Shown here in pieces: positions 1-8,061 of a DNA stretch of 64,000 nt (positions are counted from its first letter, which is position 1; each line of letters starts with the position of its first letter). The notes under the pieces were generated by a model. It was not told the DNA's origin. It did no database searches and saw nothing but the letters and a program-made list of their open reading frames with translations. Source of the DNA: Lachnospiraceae bacterium UBA2860 (GTDB taxonomy: Bacteria; Bacillota; Clostridia; Lachnospirales; Lachnospiraceae); the NCBI GenBank assembly GCA_002350625.1, contig DEFE01000004.1, positions 588 through 64,587 on the forward strand. Reading direction: 5' to 3'. Made by a program: the position numbers and the translations under genes.

Positions 1-1
1 C

Positions 2-352
2 CTCGCCCGCCGCTCCGGCTCCGAAGACATCCGCAACTTCGCGGCCGTCTTCTCCGCCGCCAAACGCATGGGCGGCAACATGCCGGCTATCATAAGGAGC
101 GCGGCCGAAACCATCGGCGGGCGCATCGAAGTCAGCCGCGAGATCGACACCGTACTGGCCGCCAAACGCATGGAACAGAAAATCATGACCGCCATGCCTT
201 GCGGCATCCTCCTCTACATGCGCCTCGCCTCCCCCGGCTTTCTCGACCTCATGTACACGACGGGACTCGGCGCCGCCATCATGACCGTATGCCTCATCGC
301 CTACGGGGGCGCCGTCCTCATCGGCCGGAAAATCATCGCCATCGAAGTCTGA
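2..352 (+). CDS. TadB-like type II secretion F-domain protein (partial, 5' end outside window)
   Basis: This is the C-terminal part of a Tad/Flp pilus inner-membrane platform protein; the reading frame is open to the window edge, so the start is missing. The visible 116 residues include an amphipathic cytoplasmic stretch (FAAVFSAAKRMGGNMPAIIR) typical of the T2SSF fold and its conserved Gly-Gly-N turn, followed by two hydrophobic membrane segments in the last 50 residues. It is followed 13 bases later by a second T2SSF protein, which is the usual tadB-tadC order. In this family the two proteins form the membrane platform that the TadA ATPase drives to assemble pilin. The assignment rests on motif pattern and gene pairing, not on a full-length match. 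Confidence 0.72.
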   Translation, partial: LARRSGSEDIRNFAAVFSAAKRMGGNMPAIIRSAAETIGGRIEVSREIDTVLAAKRMEQKIMTAMPCGILLYMRLASPGFLDLMYTTGLGAAIMTVCLIAYGGAVLIGRKIIAIEV

Positions 353-365
353 AGGAGGACCCGCC

Positions 366-1691
366 ATGCGCTACCTGCCGTTCCTGCTCATCCTTCTGGG
401 ATTCCTCATCCTGTTCCTGCGCTCGCGCGGGCTCTTCCGCGCGTCCGCCGCCTACCTCCTCTCCTCCGCGCCCTCCCTCTCCACCTACAGCTCTGAGGAG
501 ACCCTGCGCAGGGCGCTCATTATTCTCTTTGCCGCGGACCTTCTCGGCGCGGCCATGACCTGGCAGGCCGCCTCCTCCGACACGGCGGCCCTGGGCTACG
601 TGATGAGAAGCGATTACGGCGGCACCGAAGAAGAAACCGCCCTCACCGTCGATCTGGACGGGCAGAAGCAGGATGTCGAGTTGCAGCTCCACGCGAGAAA
701 ACTGACAGCGGCGGAGATCCGGGGATATCTCGAAAAAACGGCGGGCCTCCTCCCGGAGCTCCTCTTAAATGGCACCCCCGCCTCCCACGTCGACAGAGAT
801 CTCGACCTCCCCTCCGCGGCAGACGGCCTGCCGGTAAAAATCACATGGGACACCTCCGCCCCCGAAATCATGGACTGGGACGGCCTCATCGGCGAACATG
901 TGCCCGAAGAAGGCGCCGCCGTCACACTCACGGCGGAAATCACCTGCGAGGACGACACCCGGGAAGAAAGCTTTAAACTCACCGTATTTCCCAAAGTCGT
1001 CACACAGGAAGAAGCCTTAACCCGCGACATCGTAAATGCCGTCAGGGAAGCAAACGACGAAACCGAGCAGACGGTAAGCCTCCCGGATACCATTCGCGGC
1101 AGGCATGCCGTCTGGTCGCTCCGCCAGGGAGAGACAGGGGCCGCCATGCTGCTCCTAGGCATCCTGGCCTCGCTCCTCTACGTCTATTCGCGCATCCGCG
1201 TCAGGGAACTCGCCGAAAAAAAGCGCGACGAGCAGATGCTCATCGATTACCCGAACATCGTGAACAAGCTGGTGCTCCTCGTCGCCGCCGGGATGAGCCT
1301 CAGAAAGGCATTTGTGCGCATACGCGCAGATTACAGAGAAGGACTGCAGCACGGCGGCGAAGTGCGTCCCGGCTACGAAGAGATCGTCCGCATGTCCCTC
1401 GAGATGGAGCACGGCGTCTCCGAGATCACCGCCTATGAAAACCTCGGAAAGCGCAGCCGCGTCCCCGCCTACCGCACCTTCTCTACACTGCTCATGCAGA
1501 ACCTGCTGAAAGGCGGCAGCGAGATGGCCGCCATTTTAAGAAGAGAGGCCGAAGAAGCCTGTGAAGAGAGAAAAAAACGCGCGCGCATCCTCGGCGAAGA
1601 AGCCGGCACGAAGCTCCTTCTTCCCATGCTTATGATGCTGGCTATCGTCATGGTCATCCTCATGGTCCCGGCATTTTTTGCTTTCTTCTGA
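366..1691 (+). CDS. TadC-like T2SSF pilus platform protein with an Ig-like ectodomain insert
   Basis: 441 residues. The ATG follows a strong AAGGAGG (352-358). Residues about 1-20 and 55-70 are hydrophobic. Residues about 100-225 are soluble and resemble atrophied bacterial Ig-like repeats (alternating beta pattern with PVKITWDTSAPEIM and later VTLTAEITCEDD). Membrane segments lie near 260-275 and 418-441. Between these last two is a T2SSF region containing DYPNIVNKLVLLVAAGMSLRKA and LLKGGSEMAAILRREAEE. TadC proteins are normally about 300 residues without such an insert, so the extra domain is unusual; it would probably face the cell exterior. Role: inner-membrane platform of a Tad/Flp pilus, with the gene just upstream. 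It ends the visible pilus operon. Confidence 0.75.
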   Translation: MRYLPFLLILLGFLILFLRSRGLFRASAAYLLSSAPSLSTYSSEETLRRALIILFAADLLGAAMTWQAASSDTAALGYVMRSDYGGTEEETALTVDLDGQKQDVELQLHARKLTAAEIRGYLEKTAGLLPELLLNGTPASHVDRDLDLPSAADGLPVKITWDTSAPEIMDWDGLIGEHVPEEGAAVTLTAEITCEDDTREESFKLTVFPKVVTQEEALTRDIVNAVREANDETEQTVSLPDTIRGRHAVWSLRQGETGAAMLLLGILASLLYVYSRIRVRELAEKKRDEQMLIDYPNIVNKLVLLVAAGMSLRKAFVRIRADYREGLQHGGEVRPGYEEIVRMSLEMEHGVSEITAYENLGKRSRVPAYRTFSTLLMQNLLKGGSEMAAILRREAEEACEERKKRARILGEEAGTKLLLPMLMMLAIVMVILMVPAFFAFF

Positions 1692-1707
1692 TGTGCTCCG
1701 GCTTCCG

Positions 1708-1716
1708 TGCTATAAT
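1708..1716 (+). promoter_or_regulatory. Extended -10 promoter for the alpha/beta hydrolase
   Basis: TGCTATAAT is a consensus extended -10 (TGnTATAAT). The -35 position holds only a weak match (CTGATG at 1688-1693). The expected transcript start near 1723 falls on the upstream in-frame ATG at 1722, which supports the later ATG at 1770 as the true start. Confidence 0.6.
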
Positions 1717-1769
1717 GATTTATGAACGATCACACGCCAACATCCATCTTCGCCAAAGAGGAAAAAGCC

Positions 1770-2675
1770 ATGAGCTACGAAGAAAAAATCATAAAGAGCA
1801 CGGACGGATACAACCTGAACCTGCACGTATACGATGTTCCGGCGCCAAAAGCCGTCATCATGTGCATTCACGGCATGGAGGAGCACAAAGAGCGCTACAT
1901 TCCCTTCGCCATTTTCCTCCAGGAACACGGATTTGCCGTGGTCACCGCAGACTTAAGAGGCCACGGCAAATCCGCCCCCCTCCTCAGCCACATCGCGGAC
2001 AAAGACGGCGCCCGTCTCCTCATCGAAGACGAGAAAACCATCCTGGCCGCAGTGAAGAAGAAATATCCAGGAAGCCCGGTTTATCTTTTCGGGCACTCCA
2101 TGGGAACCATCATCGCCAGAAAGCTCCTGCAGACCGACAGCCGCGCATTCTCCAAAGTCGTTCTGTCCGGGTACCCGAATCCCCAGGCAGCCGCGCGCAT
2201 CGGCGCCATGCTGAACGGCATAATCATGAAAATCAAAGGACCAAAAGGACATTCAGGGATGATCGACGGCATGGTTCTCGGCGGCTTCTCCAAGGCTGTC
2301 AAAGACGCGGCATCCCCGCTGGACTGGCTCTCCGTGAACCGGGAGAACATCAAGACATATGCGGAAGACCCCTTATGCGGCGCACCTTTCACGCTCGGAA
2401 GCTACGACGCGCTCTTCCACCTGCTCATGAACATCGATCGGCCGGATCTGTACCGGGATGTCAACAAGACCCTTCCCATCCTCCTCATCGCCGGGAGCGG
2501 GGACCCCTGCGTCGGCGGAGAAAAAGGAAAGGCCGATTCTCTTGACCGCCTGAAACGGGCAGGCTTTCAGAGGATCCAGGTGAAGACGCTCGAAGGGATG
2601 CGCCACGAAATCCTGAATGAAAAAGACCGCGCCGCGGTCTCAAAGATCATCCTGGACTTCTTAACCGCACCTTGA
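1770..2675 (+). CDS. Alpha/beta hydrolase, monoacylglycerol-lipase/lysophospholipase-like
   Basis: 301 residues from the ATG at 1770, chosen because AAAGAGGAAAA precedes it by a good distance; an in-frame ATG at 1722 has no ribosome binding site. The fold signature is complete: oxyanion region IHGMEEHKERY (about 33-43), DLRGHGKS, nucleophile elbow GHSMG with Ser110, acid Asp245 in GSGDP, and His279 in MRHE. This is the Hydrolase_4 (serine aminopeptidase S33-like) pattern, in which members cleave acyl-glycerols or lysophospholipids. There is no signal peptide, so it should be cytosolic. It stands alone between the pilus genes and the ABC-F gene, with its own promoter. The substrate cannot be told from sequence. 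Confidence 0.85.
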   Translation: MSYEEKIIKSTDGYNLNLHVYDVPAPKAVIMCIHGMEEHKERYIPFAIFLQEHGFAVVTADLRGHGKSAPLLSHIADKDGARLLIEDEKTILAAVKKKYPGSPVYLFGHSMGTIIARKLLQTDSRAFSKVVLSGYPNPQAAARIGAMLNGIIMKIKGPKGHSGMIDGMVLGGFSKAVKDAASPLDWLSVNRENIKTYAEDPLCGAPFTLGSYDALFHLLMNIDRPDLYRDVNKTLPILLIAGSGDPCVGGEKGKADSLDRLKRAGFQRIQVKTLEGMRHEILNEKDRAAVSKIILDFLTAP

Positions 2676-2778
2676 ACTCCTTAACGGCACTGAAAGAGAG
2701 CATTCTCTGATCCGCAGCCGTCAGATGACGGAAATGCTGACAAAACACAGAATTTCCAGGATGGCTTCAGCTTACGGA

Positions 2779-2807
2779 TTGCAATTCCTCTCCCCCTGTG
2801 CTACGAT
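2779..2807 (+). promoter_or_regulatory. Promoter of the ABC-F leader transcript
   Basis: A -35 TTGCAA (2779-2784) and -10 TACGAT (2802-2807) are separated by 17 bases. The predicted transcript start near 2814 would give a leader of about 280 nt before the ABC-F start at 3094. From 2676 to 2778 I see nothing beyond the hydrolase gene end. Confidence 0.65.
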
Positions 2808-2838
2808 GTGAAAAGTTTAAATAGAAAGGCACATCTTC

Positions 2839-2850
2839 ATGTGTTGGTGA
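2839..2850 (+). CDS. Leader mini-ORF (MCW)
   Basis: ATG TGT TGG TGA follows AGAAAGG (2822-2828) at a 10-base spacing. The stop overlaps the ribosome binding site of the next mini-ORF, so translation of the two could be coupled. Peptides this short are common in ABC-F and erm leaders, but this one is supported only by position and its ribosome binding site. Confidence 0.35.
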   Translation: MCW

Positions 2851-2854
2851 GGCG

Positions 2855-2869
2855 ATGAGAATCCGGTAA
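2855..2869 (+). CDS. Leader mini-ORF (MRIR), candidate drug-sensing stall peptide
   Basis: ATG AGA ATC CGG TAA encodes MRIR. The upstream GGTGAGG (2846-2852) pairs with the 3' part of the anti-Shine-Dalgarno at a suitable register. Arg-X-Arg fits the +X(+) motif at which macrolide-bound ribosomes stall, and MRIR is a conservative variant of the MRLR sequence known from erm and msr leaders. It lies about 50 nt upstream of the antiterminator arm and 150 nt upstream of the intrinsic terminator that precede the ABC-F gene. A further mini-ORF (MKRA, 2895-2909) follows but has no clear ribosome binding site. Confidence 0.5.
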   Translation: MRIR

Positions 2870-2917
2870 TTTGATTTGGCATTTTCGAATACGAATGAAA
2901 CGGGCCTGAAGAAAAAG

Positions 2918-3063
2918 GTCTGTTTGCACGTGCCGAATCGGATGATCGCATTCTTTATGGAGCTCTCCCTTAAGAAGCTGTGTTTCGGCACGGGTTCGGC
3001 CTTCATATTGCTGCGCATAGTCTGCTTTCGGTCGGAAGCAGACTTTTTTGTACCCGAAAGCAG
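2918..3063 (+). promoter_or_regulatory. Attenuator of the ABC-F gene: competing antiterminator and terminator structures
   Basis: An intrinsic terminator is formed by GTCTGCTT (3020-3027) and AAGCAGAC (3036-3043) followed by six T (3044-3049). The upstream GTCTGTTT (2918-2925) can pair with the same 3' arm through eight pairs including one G-U, so it is a ready antiterminator. Between them CGTGCCGAA (2929-2937) pairs perfectly with TTCGGCACG (2984-2992). CTGCTTTCGG (3022-3031) also pairs perfectly with CCGAAAGCAG (3054-3063) downstream of the T-run. The arrangement matches antibiotic-responsive attenuators known before ABC-F resistance genes. Confidence 0.7.
3020..3049 (+). terminator. Intrinsic terminator in the ABC-F leader
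   Basis: A perfect 8-bp stem with an 8-nt loop (TCGGTCGG) is followed by TTTTTT. It lies 45 bases before the ABC-F start codon and after the mini-ORFs, so it should act as a conditional terminator. Confidence 0.8.
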
Positions 3064-3093
3064 CATGGAAGCACATGTGGAGGTGATCACGAT

Positions 3094-4638
3094 ATGGCAC
3101 AGATACGCGCAAATAACGTCACATTTTCGTATGAAGGGAGCCCGGATCCGGTCTTTTGCGACCTTTCATTTCATCTGGACTCCTCCTGGAAAACCGGCCT
3201 CATCGGCAGAAACGGCAGAGGGAAGACAACGCTTCTCCGCCTGCTCATGGGCGGATTGTCCCATGAAGGCAGCATCGTCGCCGATACGGCCTTTGACTAT
3301 TTTCCCTACGCGCTCACCGACGCGGACCTTGCGTCGCCCGCGGAAGAGCTTGCCGCGGCCTGGAAGCCGGGCATACAGTCATGGGAAATTCTGACTGAGA
3401 TGAATCAGATGGGCATGGACGCGGCATGTCTCTACCGTCCTTTCGGAGAGCTGAGCCACGGAGAGCGCACGCGGCTGATGCTGTGCGTCCTCTTTGCCCG
3501 GGAAGGCGAATTCCTGCTGATCGACGAGCCGACCAACCACCTGGACGGTGCGGCCAGAGAGAGCGTGAAAACATATCTCGCCGCGAAGAAGGGCTTTCTC
3601 CTCGTCTCTCACGACAGAGATCTCATCGACGCCGTCGTCGACCACGTCCTGGTGCTCAACCGGGAGACGGTGGAGGTCCAGGCCGGCAACTTCTCTTCCT
3701 GGTGGGAGAACAAGGAGCGCAGCGACGCCTGCGCCGTGTCGGAAAATGAAAAGCATCTGCGGGAGATCAGGAAGCTGCGGGCCGCTGCCGACAGGAGCCG
3801 CCGGTGGGCCGACAATAACGAAGGCACAAAGATCGGATTTGATCCCGTCAAAGAGCATGAGAGAAACATTTCCACCAGAGCCTATATCGGCGCAAAGACA
3901 AAGAAGATGCAGGCGCGGGTGAAATCCTACGAGAACCGGATGGCGCGCGAAATTGCCGAAAAGGAAGGGCTCCTAAGGGACATCGAGCGCCCCGTCGACC
4001 TGAAACTGTTCCCGCTCGCCTTTCACAAGGAGGTCCTGATCCGCGCGGATCATCTGAGTCTCCGGTACGGAGAGGGGAAGCCGCTCTTCGAAGACATAAG
4101 CTTCGAGCTTAAGCGCGGCGACAGGCTGGTCCTCACCGGCGGAAACGGGTGCGGAAAATCCAGCATCATCCGGGCCGTCCTCGCGCAGGCGGGAGTCGCC
4201 GAAGGCATGGCGGCACCTGCGCTGCCGCACACACAGGGGATGCTCGAGACAGCCTCCGGCCTCATCATCTCCTATGTCAGCCAGGACACGTCTCACTTAA
4301 GGGGAGGCCTCCGGGATTTCTGCCGGGTGCGGTCCCTAAGCGAGTCCCTGTTCCTCGCGATTCTCCGGCAGCTTGACCTCGGCCGCGGGCAGTTCACAAA
4401 GCCGATGGAGGATTTCTCAGAGGGGCAGAAAAAGAAAGTCCTGCTCGCGGCGAGCCTCCTTGCGCCCGCGCACCTGTATATCTGGGACGAGCCCTTCAAC
4501 TACATCGACGTGTTTTCGCGGACGCAGATCGAAAAGCTCATTCTGACATACACGCCGACCATGCTCCTCGTCGAGCACGACGTCCGCTTCCGGGAGACGG
4601 CCGCGACGAAGGAAGTCCGCGTGGGCCCGAAAATATGA
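3094..4638 (+). CDS. ABC-F ribosomal protection protein, Lsa-like
   Basis: 514 residues; the ATG at 3094 follows GTGGAGGTGATC, and the frame is open further upstream only by chance. Two ABC modules are visible with no membrane segments: Walker A1 GRNGRGKTTLL (about 35-45), signature LSHGERTR, Walker B1 LLIDEPTNHLD; then a charged linker (about 215-290), Walker A2 GGNGCGKSSII, signature FSEGQKKK, Walker B2 IWDEPFNYID and a final VEHD switch. The opening region (SWKTGLIGRNGRGKTT) is of the Lsa/Vga type. Such proteins bind the ribosomal E site and dislodge lincosamide, streptogramin A or pleuromutilin drugs. The inducible-looking leader fits this role. The exact drug spectrum cannot be read from sequence. 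The stop codon lies inside a palindromic repeat. Confidence 0.85.
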   Translation: MAQIRANNVTFSYEGSPDPVFCDLSFHLDSSWKTGLIGRNGRGKTTLLRLLMGGLSHEGSIVADTAFDYFPYALTDADLASPAEELAAAWKPGIQSWEILTEMNQMGMDAACLYRPFGELSHGERTRLMLCVLFAREGEFLLIDEPTNHLDGAARESVKTYLAAKKGFLLVSHDRDLIDAVVDHVLVLNRETVEVQAGNFSSWWENKERSDACAVSENEKHLREIRKLRAAADRSRRWADNNEGTKIGFDPVKEHERNISTRAYIGAKTKKMQARVKSYENRMAREIAEKEGLLRDIERPVDLKLFPLAFHKEVLIRADHLSLRYGEGKPLFEDISFELKRGDRLVLTGGNGCGKSSIIRAVLAQAGVAEGMAAPALPHTQGMLETASGLIISYVSQDTSHLRGGLRDFCRVRSLSESLFLAILRQLDLGRGQFTKPMEDFSEGQKKKVLLAASLLAPAHLYIWDEPFNYIDVFSRTQIEKLILTYTPTMLLVEHDVRFRETAATKEVRVGPKI

Positions 4639-4667
4639 CAAGGGGTCTGACCCCTTGTCATGTTTTT
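4635..4667. repeat. Dispersed palindrome copy 1, terminator-like
   Basis: A perfect 12-bp stem, ATGACAAGGGGT (4635-4646) and ACCCCTTGTCAT (4650-4661), with a CTG loop, is followed by five T. The TGA stop of the ABC-F gene lies within the left arm. The same element recurs near 50.76, 63.89 and 63.94 kb. Confidence 0.85.
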
Positions 4668-4699
4668 GGCCGACTTCTCTGTCGAAAGCACAAAAAGAA

Positions 4700-4708
4700 T
4701 GATATAAT
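4700..4708 (+). promoter_or_regulatory. Extended -10 promoter of the five-gene sensor operon
   Basis: TGATATAAT matches the extended -10 consensus. No good -35 is visible. It lies about 90 bases before the GTG start at 4796 and is the only clear promoter I see before 12.9 kb on this strand. Confidence 0.6.
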
Positions 4709-4795
4709 TAGAGTTCAGGTTTCGGGCACACTGCCTGCACGCAATCACGTCTCTTTTATACGGGCTTAAGACCGGCGCTTATTGAGGAGGTCCCT

Positions 4796-6595
4796 GTGGA
4801 AAAGAAAAAGAGTCTGGCAAAACTATTCGGCGTCGTATTTGTTTTGTTTACGCTGCTGACGATTATCGTCTGCGGCGTCATGACGTATCTGAATCAGACA
4901 AAGATCTATCACCGGAACTGTGCGGAACGGCTTGAGGAGCTGACGTCTTATCTGAGCGGGCTGATTCAGCAGGAGGGGGATGAATTCGTCCACCTGAAGC
5001 ACTACTTCAGCGAGCACACGGACGAAGTGCAGATTCCGCTGGATTTCCGCTCCGACCTCCCGCGCGCGGAGAAGGCGTATAAGAGCTACCTGCACGCGAA
5101 CTATCCCGGGAAGAGCTACGGCATCGATCTGAGCTTTGACGAGCTGGACAGCGAGGCGCAGAAGCTGTACGTCAACTACCGCTTTGAGCACTGGTTTACC
5201 GTATTCTTTGACGCAGTGGACAAGTTCCACCTCAGCTACGTCTATTTCATCTATCCCGAAGACGCCGGGGCCTACATCATGAATTACATGATGGATCCGA
5301 CGCTGACGCCCAAAACGACGGAAGACGGCAAAGAGATCATGTTCCTCGGTGACAAGGTGTATGAGAATCCCGACGAGCACAAGTATATGTGGCAGGCCTG
5401 GGAACTGGCGCTGCCGCCGCGCGGCTTCGACTCCCTGAACAATGAGTTCGGGTACGTCTATACCTACTGCTACCCGCTCCTGATCAACGGAGAAAAGCTC
5501 GGTCTCGTCTGTGCGGAAATCAGCGTCCGGCATGTCATATCCGAAATCCTCGGCATGGTGCTCCGGCAGAGCCTCGTGTCGCTGGCGGTTCTGACATTCT
5601 CCACATTCCTCCTGTACATCCTGCTCAAGCGCCGCATCATCAACAGGATCATCTGGCTCGAGCAGGAAGTCGGGAAGTATTCCACGGACAAAGACCCGTC
5701 CATCGCCAAAGAGGTCATGGAAAAAAGAGGGACGAACGACGAGCTGGGCTCTCTCACCTCGCGCTTCTCCGGCATGATCACGGAGCTGGACAGCTACATG
5801 ACGACGCTCCAGAAGGTGACCGCCGAGAAGGAGAGAATCGGCGCCGAGCTCTCCGTGGCGACCAACATCCAGGCGGATATTCTGCCGCGGATCTTCCCGA
5901 CCTTCGAGAATCAGCCTGAGTTTAGAATCAACGCCACGATGACGCCGGCGAAGGAGGTCGGCGGAGACTTCTTTGACTTCTTCTTTGTGGACGACACGCA
6001 TCTCGCTCTCGTGGTCGCCGACGTCTCCGGGAAGGGCGTCCCGGCGGCGCTCTTCATGGTCATTACGAAGACGCTGATCAAGAACCGCCTGCTCTCCGGA
6101 GATTCGCCGGCAGAGGCCCTCGCAAATGTCAACGAACAGCTTTGTGAGGGAAATGATTCCGGTTATTTCGTCACGGTCTGGGCAGCCGTTCTCGATCTGC
6201 CTACCGGGGACGGCTTAGAGGCCAATGCGGGCCACGAGCACCCGGCCATCTGCAAAAAGGGCGGCGCGTACGAGCTGCACCGCACGAAGCACTCCCCCGC
6301 CGTGGCCGTCATGGAAGGCATGCGCTTCAGGGAGAATCCGTTCCATCTGGACCCGGGCGACAGAATCTTCATCTACACGGACGGCGTGACAGAGGCTACG
6401 AACTCCGCCAACGAGCTGTTCGGTGAGGACAGGCTCGTCGACGCGCTGAACCTGCATGCAGACGATGACGCCTATGCGCTCCTCAAGGATGTGCGCGCGG
6501 AGATCGACGCCTTCGTCGCCGAAGCGCCCCAGTTCGATGACATCACGATGCTGGCATTTACGTATTTCGGAACGGAGGAGAATCAGCCCTCATGA
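4796..6595 (+). CDS. Membrane sensor with HAMP and SpoIIE/PP2C-type serine phosphatase domain
   Basis: 599 residues, GTG start after GAGGAGG (4784-4790). A membrane segment at about 10-32 and another at about 256-280 enclose an extracytoplasmic domain of about 220 residues. A HAMP-like linker follows (about 280-345), then a phosphatase of the RsbU/SpoIIE class with its metal-binding acids: GGDFFDFF (about 389), VADVSGKGVPAALFM (about 407), NAGHEHP, YTDGVTEA (about 526) and FDDITML (about 580). Such proteins dephosphorylate anti-anti-sigma partners in response to a signal. No STAS or anti-sigma kinase gene lies in the window, so the target is unknown. It is first in an operon of five overlapping genes, so it probably senses what the rest of the operon binds or transports. 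Confidence 0.88.
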   Translation: MEKKKSLAKLFGVVFVLFTLLTIIVCGVMTYLNQTKIYHRNCAERLEELTSYLSGLIQQEGDEFVHLKHYFSEHTDEVQIPLDFRSDLPRAEKAYKSYLHANYPGKSYGIDLSFDELDSEAQKLYVNYRFEHWFTVFFDAVDKFHLSYVYFIYPEDAGAYIMNYMMDPTLTPKTTEDGKEIMFLGDKVYENPDEHKYMWQAWELALPPRGFDSLNNEFGYVYTYCYPLLINGEKLGLVCAEISVRHVISEILGMVLRQSLVSLAVLTFSTFLLYILLKRRIINRIIWLEQEVGKYSTDKDPSIAKEVMEKRGTNDELGSLTSRFSGMITELDSYMTTLQKVTAEKERIGAELSVATNIQADILPRIFPTFENQPEFRINATMTPAKEVGGDFFDFFFVDDTHLALVVADVSGKGVPAALFMVITKTLIKNRLLSGDSPAEALANVNEQLCEGNDSGYFVTVWAAVLDLPTGDGLEANAGHEHPAICKKGGAYELHRTKHSPAVAVMEGMRFRENPFHLDPGDRIFIYTDGVTEATNSANELFGEDRLVDALNLHADDDAYALLKDVRAEIDAFVAEAPQFDDITMLAFTYFGTEENQPS

Positions 6596-8061
6596 TGGAT
6601 CCTGTCTCTTCCATGGCCGCCCTCTGCGCATCCCGGAATGCGACCGTACAGAAATGCTTTGAAAATGCCTCCGTCACGCTCGACGCTTTCTATGACCGCG
6701 AGGCGGAGAAGGTGCGGCGGAACAGGGCCGTAAAGCCGCTCAAAGACCCGGAGGATTTTATCCGCCGGGCCGGCAGCTTCGCCGCGGAGCGTCTGGGCGA
6801 TAAGGCCGGAGAAGACGTCATGCGCGCCGCAGGAAGCGGCGCGATCTGTACCGCGGATCACCACGGTTCCCTCTTCTCCTCCCAGACCTTTCAGGGAGAT
6901 CTCCTCTTTGCGGAGGTGCTCCGGAAGCTGGACGCGGAAACGCGCTATGTCCCGATCTTCTCCGCCGGCCAGGTAGAACTTGAAAATTCGACCTACGCCA
7001 GAGGGATCAGCGCCTATACCTCGCCGCTTGAGAAGCAGCTCTTTCCCTTCTTCGCGGCAAAAAACAGCGTGCAGCTCGCGTCCCACGCGCAGGGGATCAC
7101 GCCTGAGATGATCGCCCGCTTCCGGAAGCAGACCCTTGTAAAAGCGGATAACGAGCCGCTGAAGGCGGCCTTAAGTGACATCTGTCAGATCTATGAGAGC
7201 GCCGAGGTCCAGGCGTACAGCCGCTTTCCGGACCAGGCAACGGCCGCGGGCGTGCTGCTCGGCAAAAAGCTGTTTGAAGACGGCGCGGGGCCGCTGTTCA
7301 CCTACCTTGAGATCGAAGATGTCGTCCGCCCGCTCCTCGTCGAAGAGCTGTCGGATCCGGCCTCTTACCTGAGCCGCATGCTGGACGATCCGGCCGCCCG
7401 GAAAAAGCTCTCGGAAATCACCGCGCCGGACGGGACATCTCTCGCCGGGCTTCTGTTTAAGGGCGCCGACGAGAAGGGGCGGAAGATTGCCCTCTCCCTC
7501 ACGGAAGACGGACAGCTCTCGGGTAAGGACTGGCGCGGACAGACGGTCTCTTACGGGACGGACCGCCGTGAACTGCTGCCCCTTCTTGAGGCGGAGAAGG
7601 TCTTTCCGGGCGTCTTTACGATTGCGTTTCTGCTGGCATTTGAGAGAGGCCTCACCTGGTTCGGCGGCATGTTCCAGTCGGTTTACCTGCCCGCGTGGCA
7701 GGAAGCGCTCGCTCTGTTTTTCGAATCCATAGGCCTCCCGGAGGAAGCGGATCTCTTCCGCAGCTATGCCTGCGACGCCTATATCTGCGGGCCGATGTTC
7801 GCGCTTTATGGCGGAGACGGCTTTGCGACGGCCGCCGGACCGGTGGAATTCTTCATCTCAAAGCCCGCCTACGAACAGGTCCGCGAGATGATACGCCCCC
7901 TCGGTTTGTGGGACGCCCACCTGATCGGCCTCACGGAGATGTATTTTGACCTCGTATTAAGAGATGAAAGGGAACCGGACTGGTTCCGCGTCACCGCGGA
8001 AGAACTGTACCGGCGCTATGTGGGGGAAACGAATTCATGCAGACTGCTTATCAACCGGTAA
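6592..8061 (+). CDS. Uncharacterised soluble protein of the sensor operon
   Basis: 489 residues; I do not recognise the family with confidence. The start ATG overlaps the stop of the phosphatase gene by four bases (ATGA), and its end overlaps the next gene by 25 bases, so it is translationally coupled. There is no signal peptide or clear membrane helix. Two features stand out. One is CTADHHGSLFSSQTFQGDLLF around residues 84-103, in which paired histidines after Asp could bind metal. The other is a tract rich in aromatic residues near 350-400. The C-terminal half is rich in acidic and hydrophobic helices. Context suggests a cytosolic enzyme or adaptor working with the alanine-racemase-fold protein that follows. 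Confidence 0.6.
   Translation: MMDPVSSMAALCASRNATVQKCFENASVTLDAFYDREAEKVRRNRAVKPLKDPEDFIRRAGSFAAERLGDKAGEDVMRAAGSGAICTADHHGSLFSSQTFQGDLLFAEVLRKLDAETRYVPIFSAGQVELENSTYARGISAYTSPLEKQLFPFFAAKNSVQLASHAQGITPEMIARFRKQTLVKADNEPLKAALSDICQIYESAEVQAYSRFPDQATAAGVLLGKKLFEDGAGPLFTYLEIEDVVRPLLVEELSDPASYLSRMLDDPAARKKLSEITAPDGTSLAGLLFKGADEKGRKIALSLTEDGQLSGKDWRGQTVSYGTDRRELLPLLEAEKVFPGVFTIAFLLAFERGLTWFGGMFQSVYLPAWQEALALFFESIGLPEEADLFRSYACDAYICGPMFALYGGDGFATAAGPVEFFISKPAYEQVREMIRPLGLWDAHLIGLTEMYFDLVLRDEREPDWFRVTAEELYRRYVGETNSCRLLINR

Noticed and set aside
1722..1769. Earlier start of the alpha/beta hydrolase
   Set aside because: The predicted transcript start coincides with it and there is no ribosome binding site; ATG 1770 has AAAGAGGAAAA.
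2876..3394. A longer protein reading frame across the ABC-F leader
   Set aside because: It runs through the terminator and the ABC-F start in another frame with no ribosome binding site; the leader is better explained as an attenuator.
4823..6001. Minus-strand open frame of about 390 codons opposite the phosphatase gene
   Set aside because: Antisense shadow; the plus strand shows intact HAMP and SpoIIE motifs and a good start.
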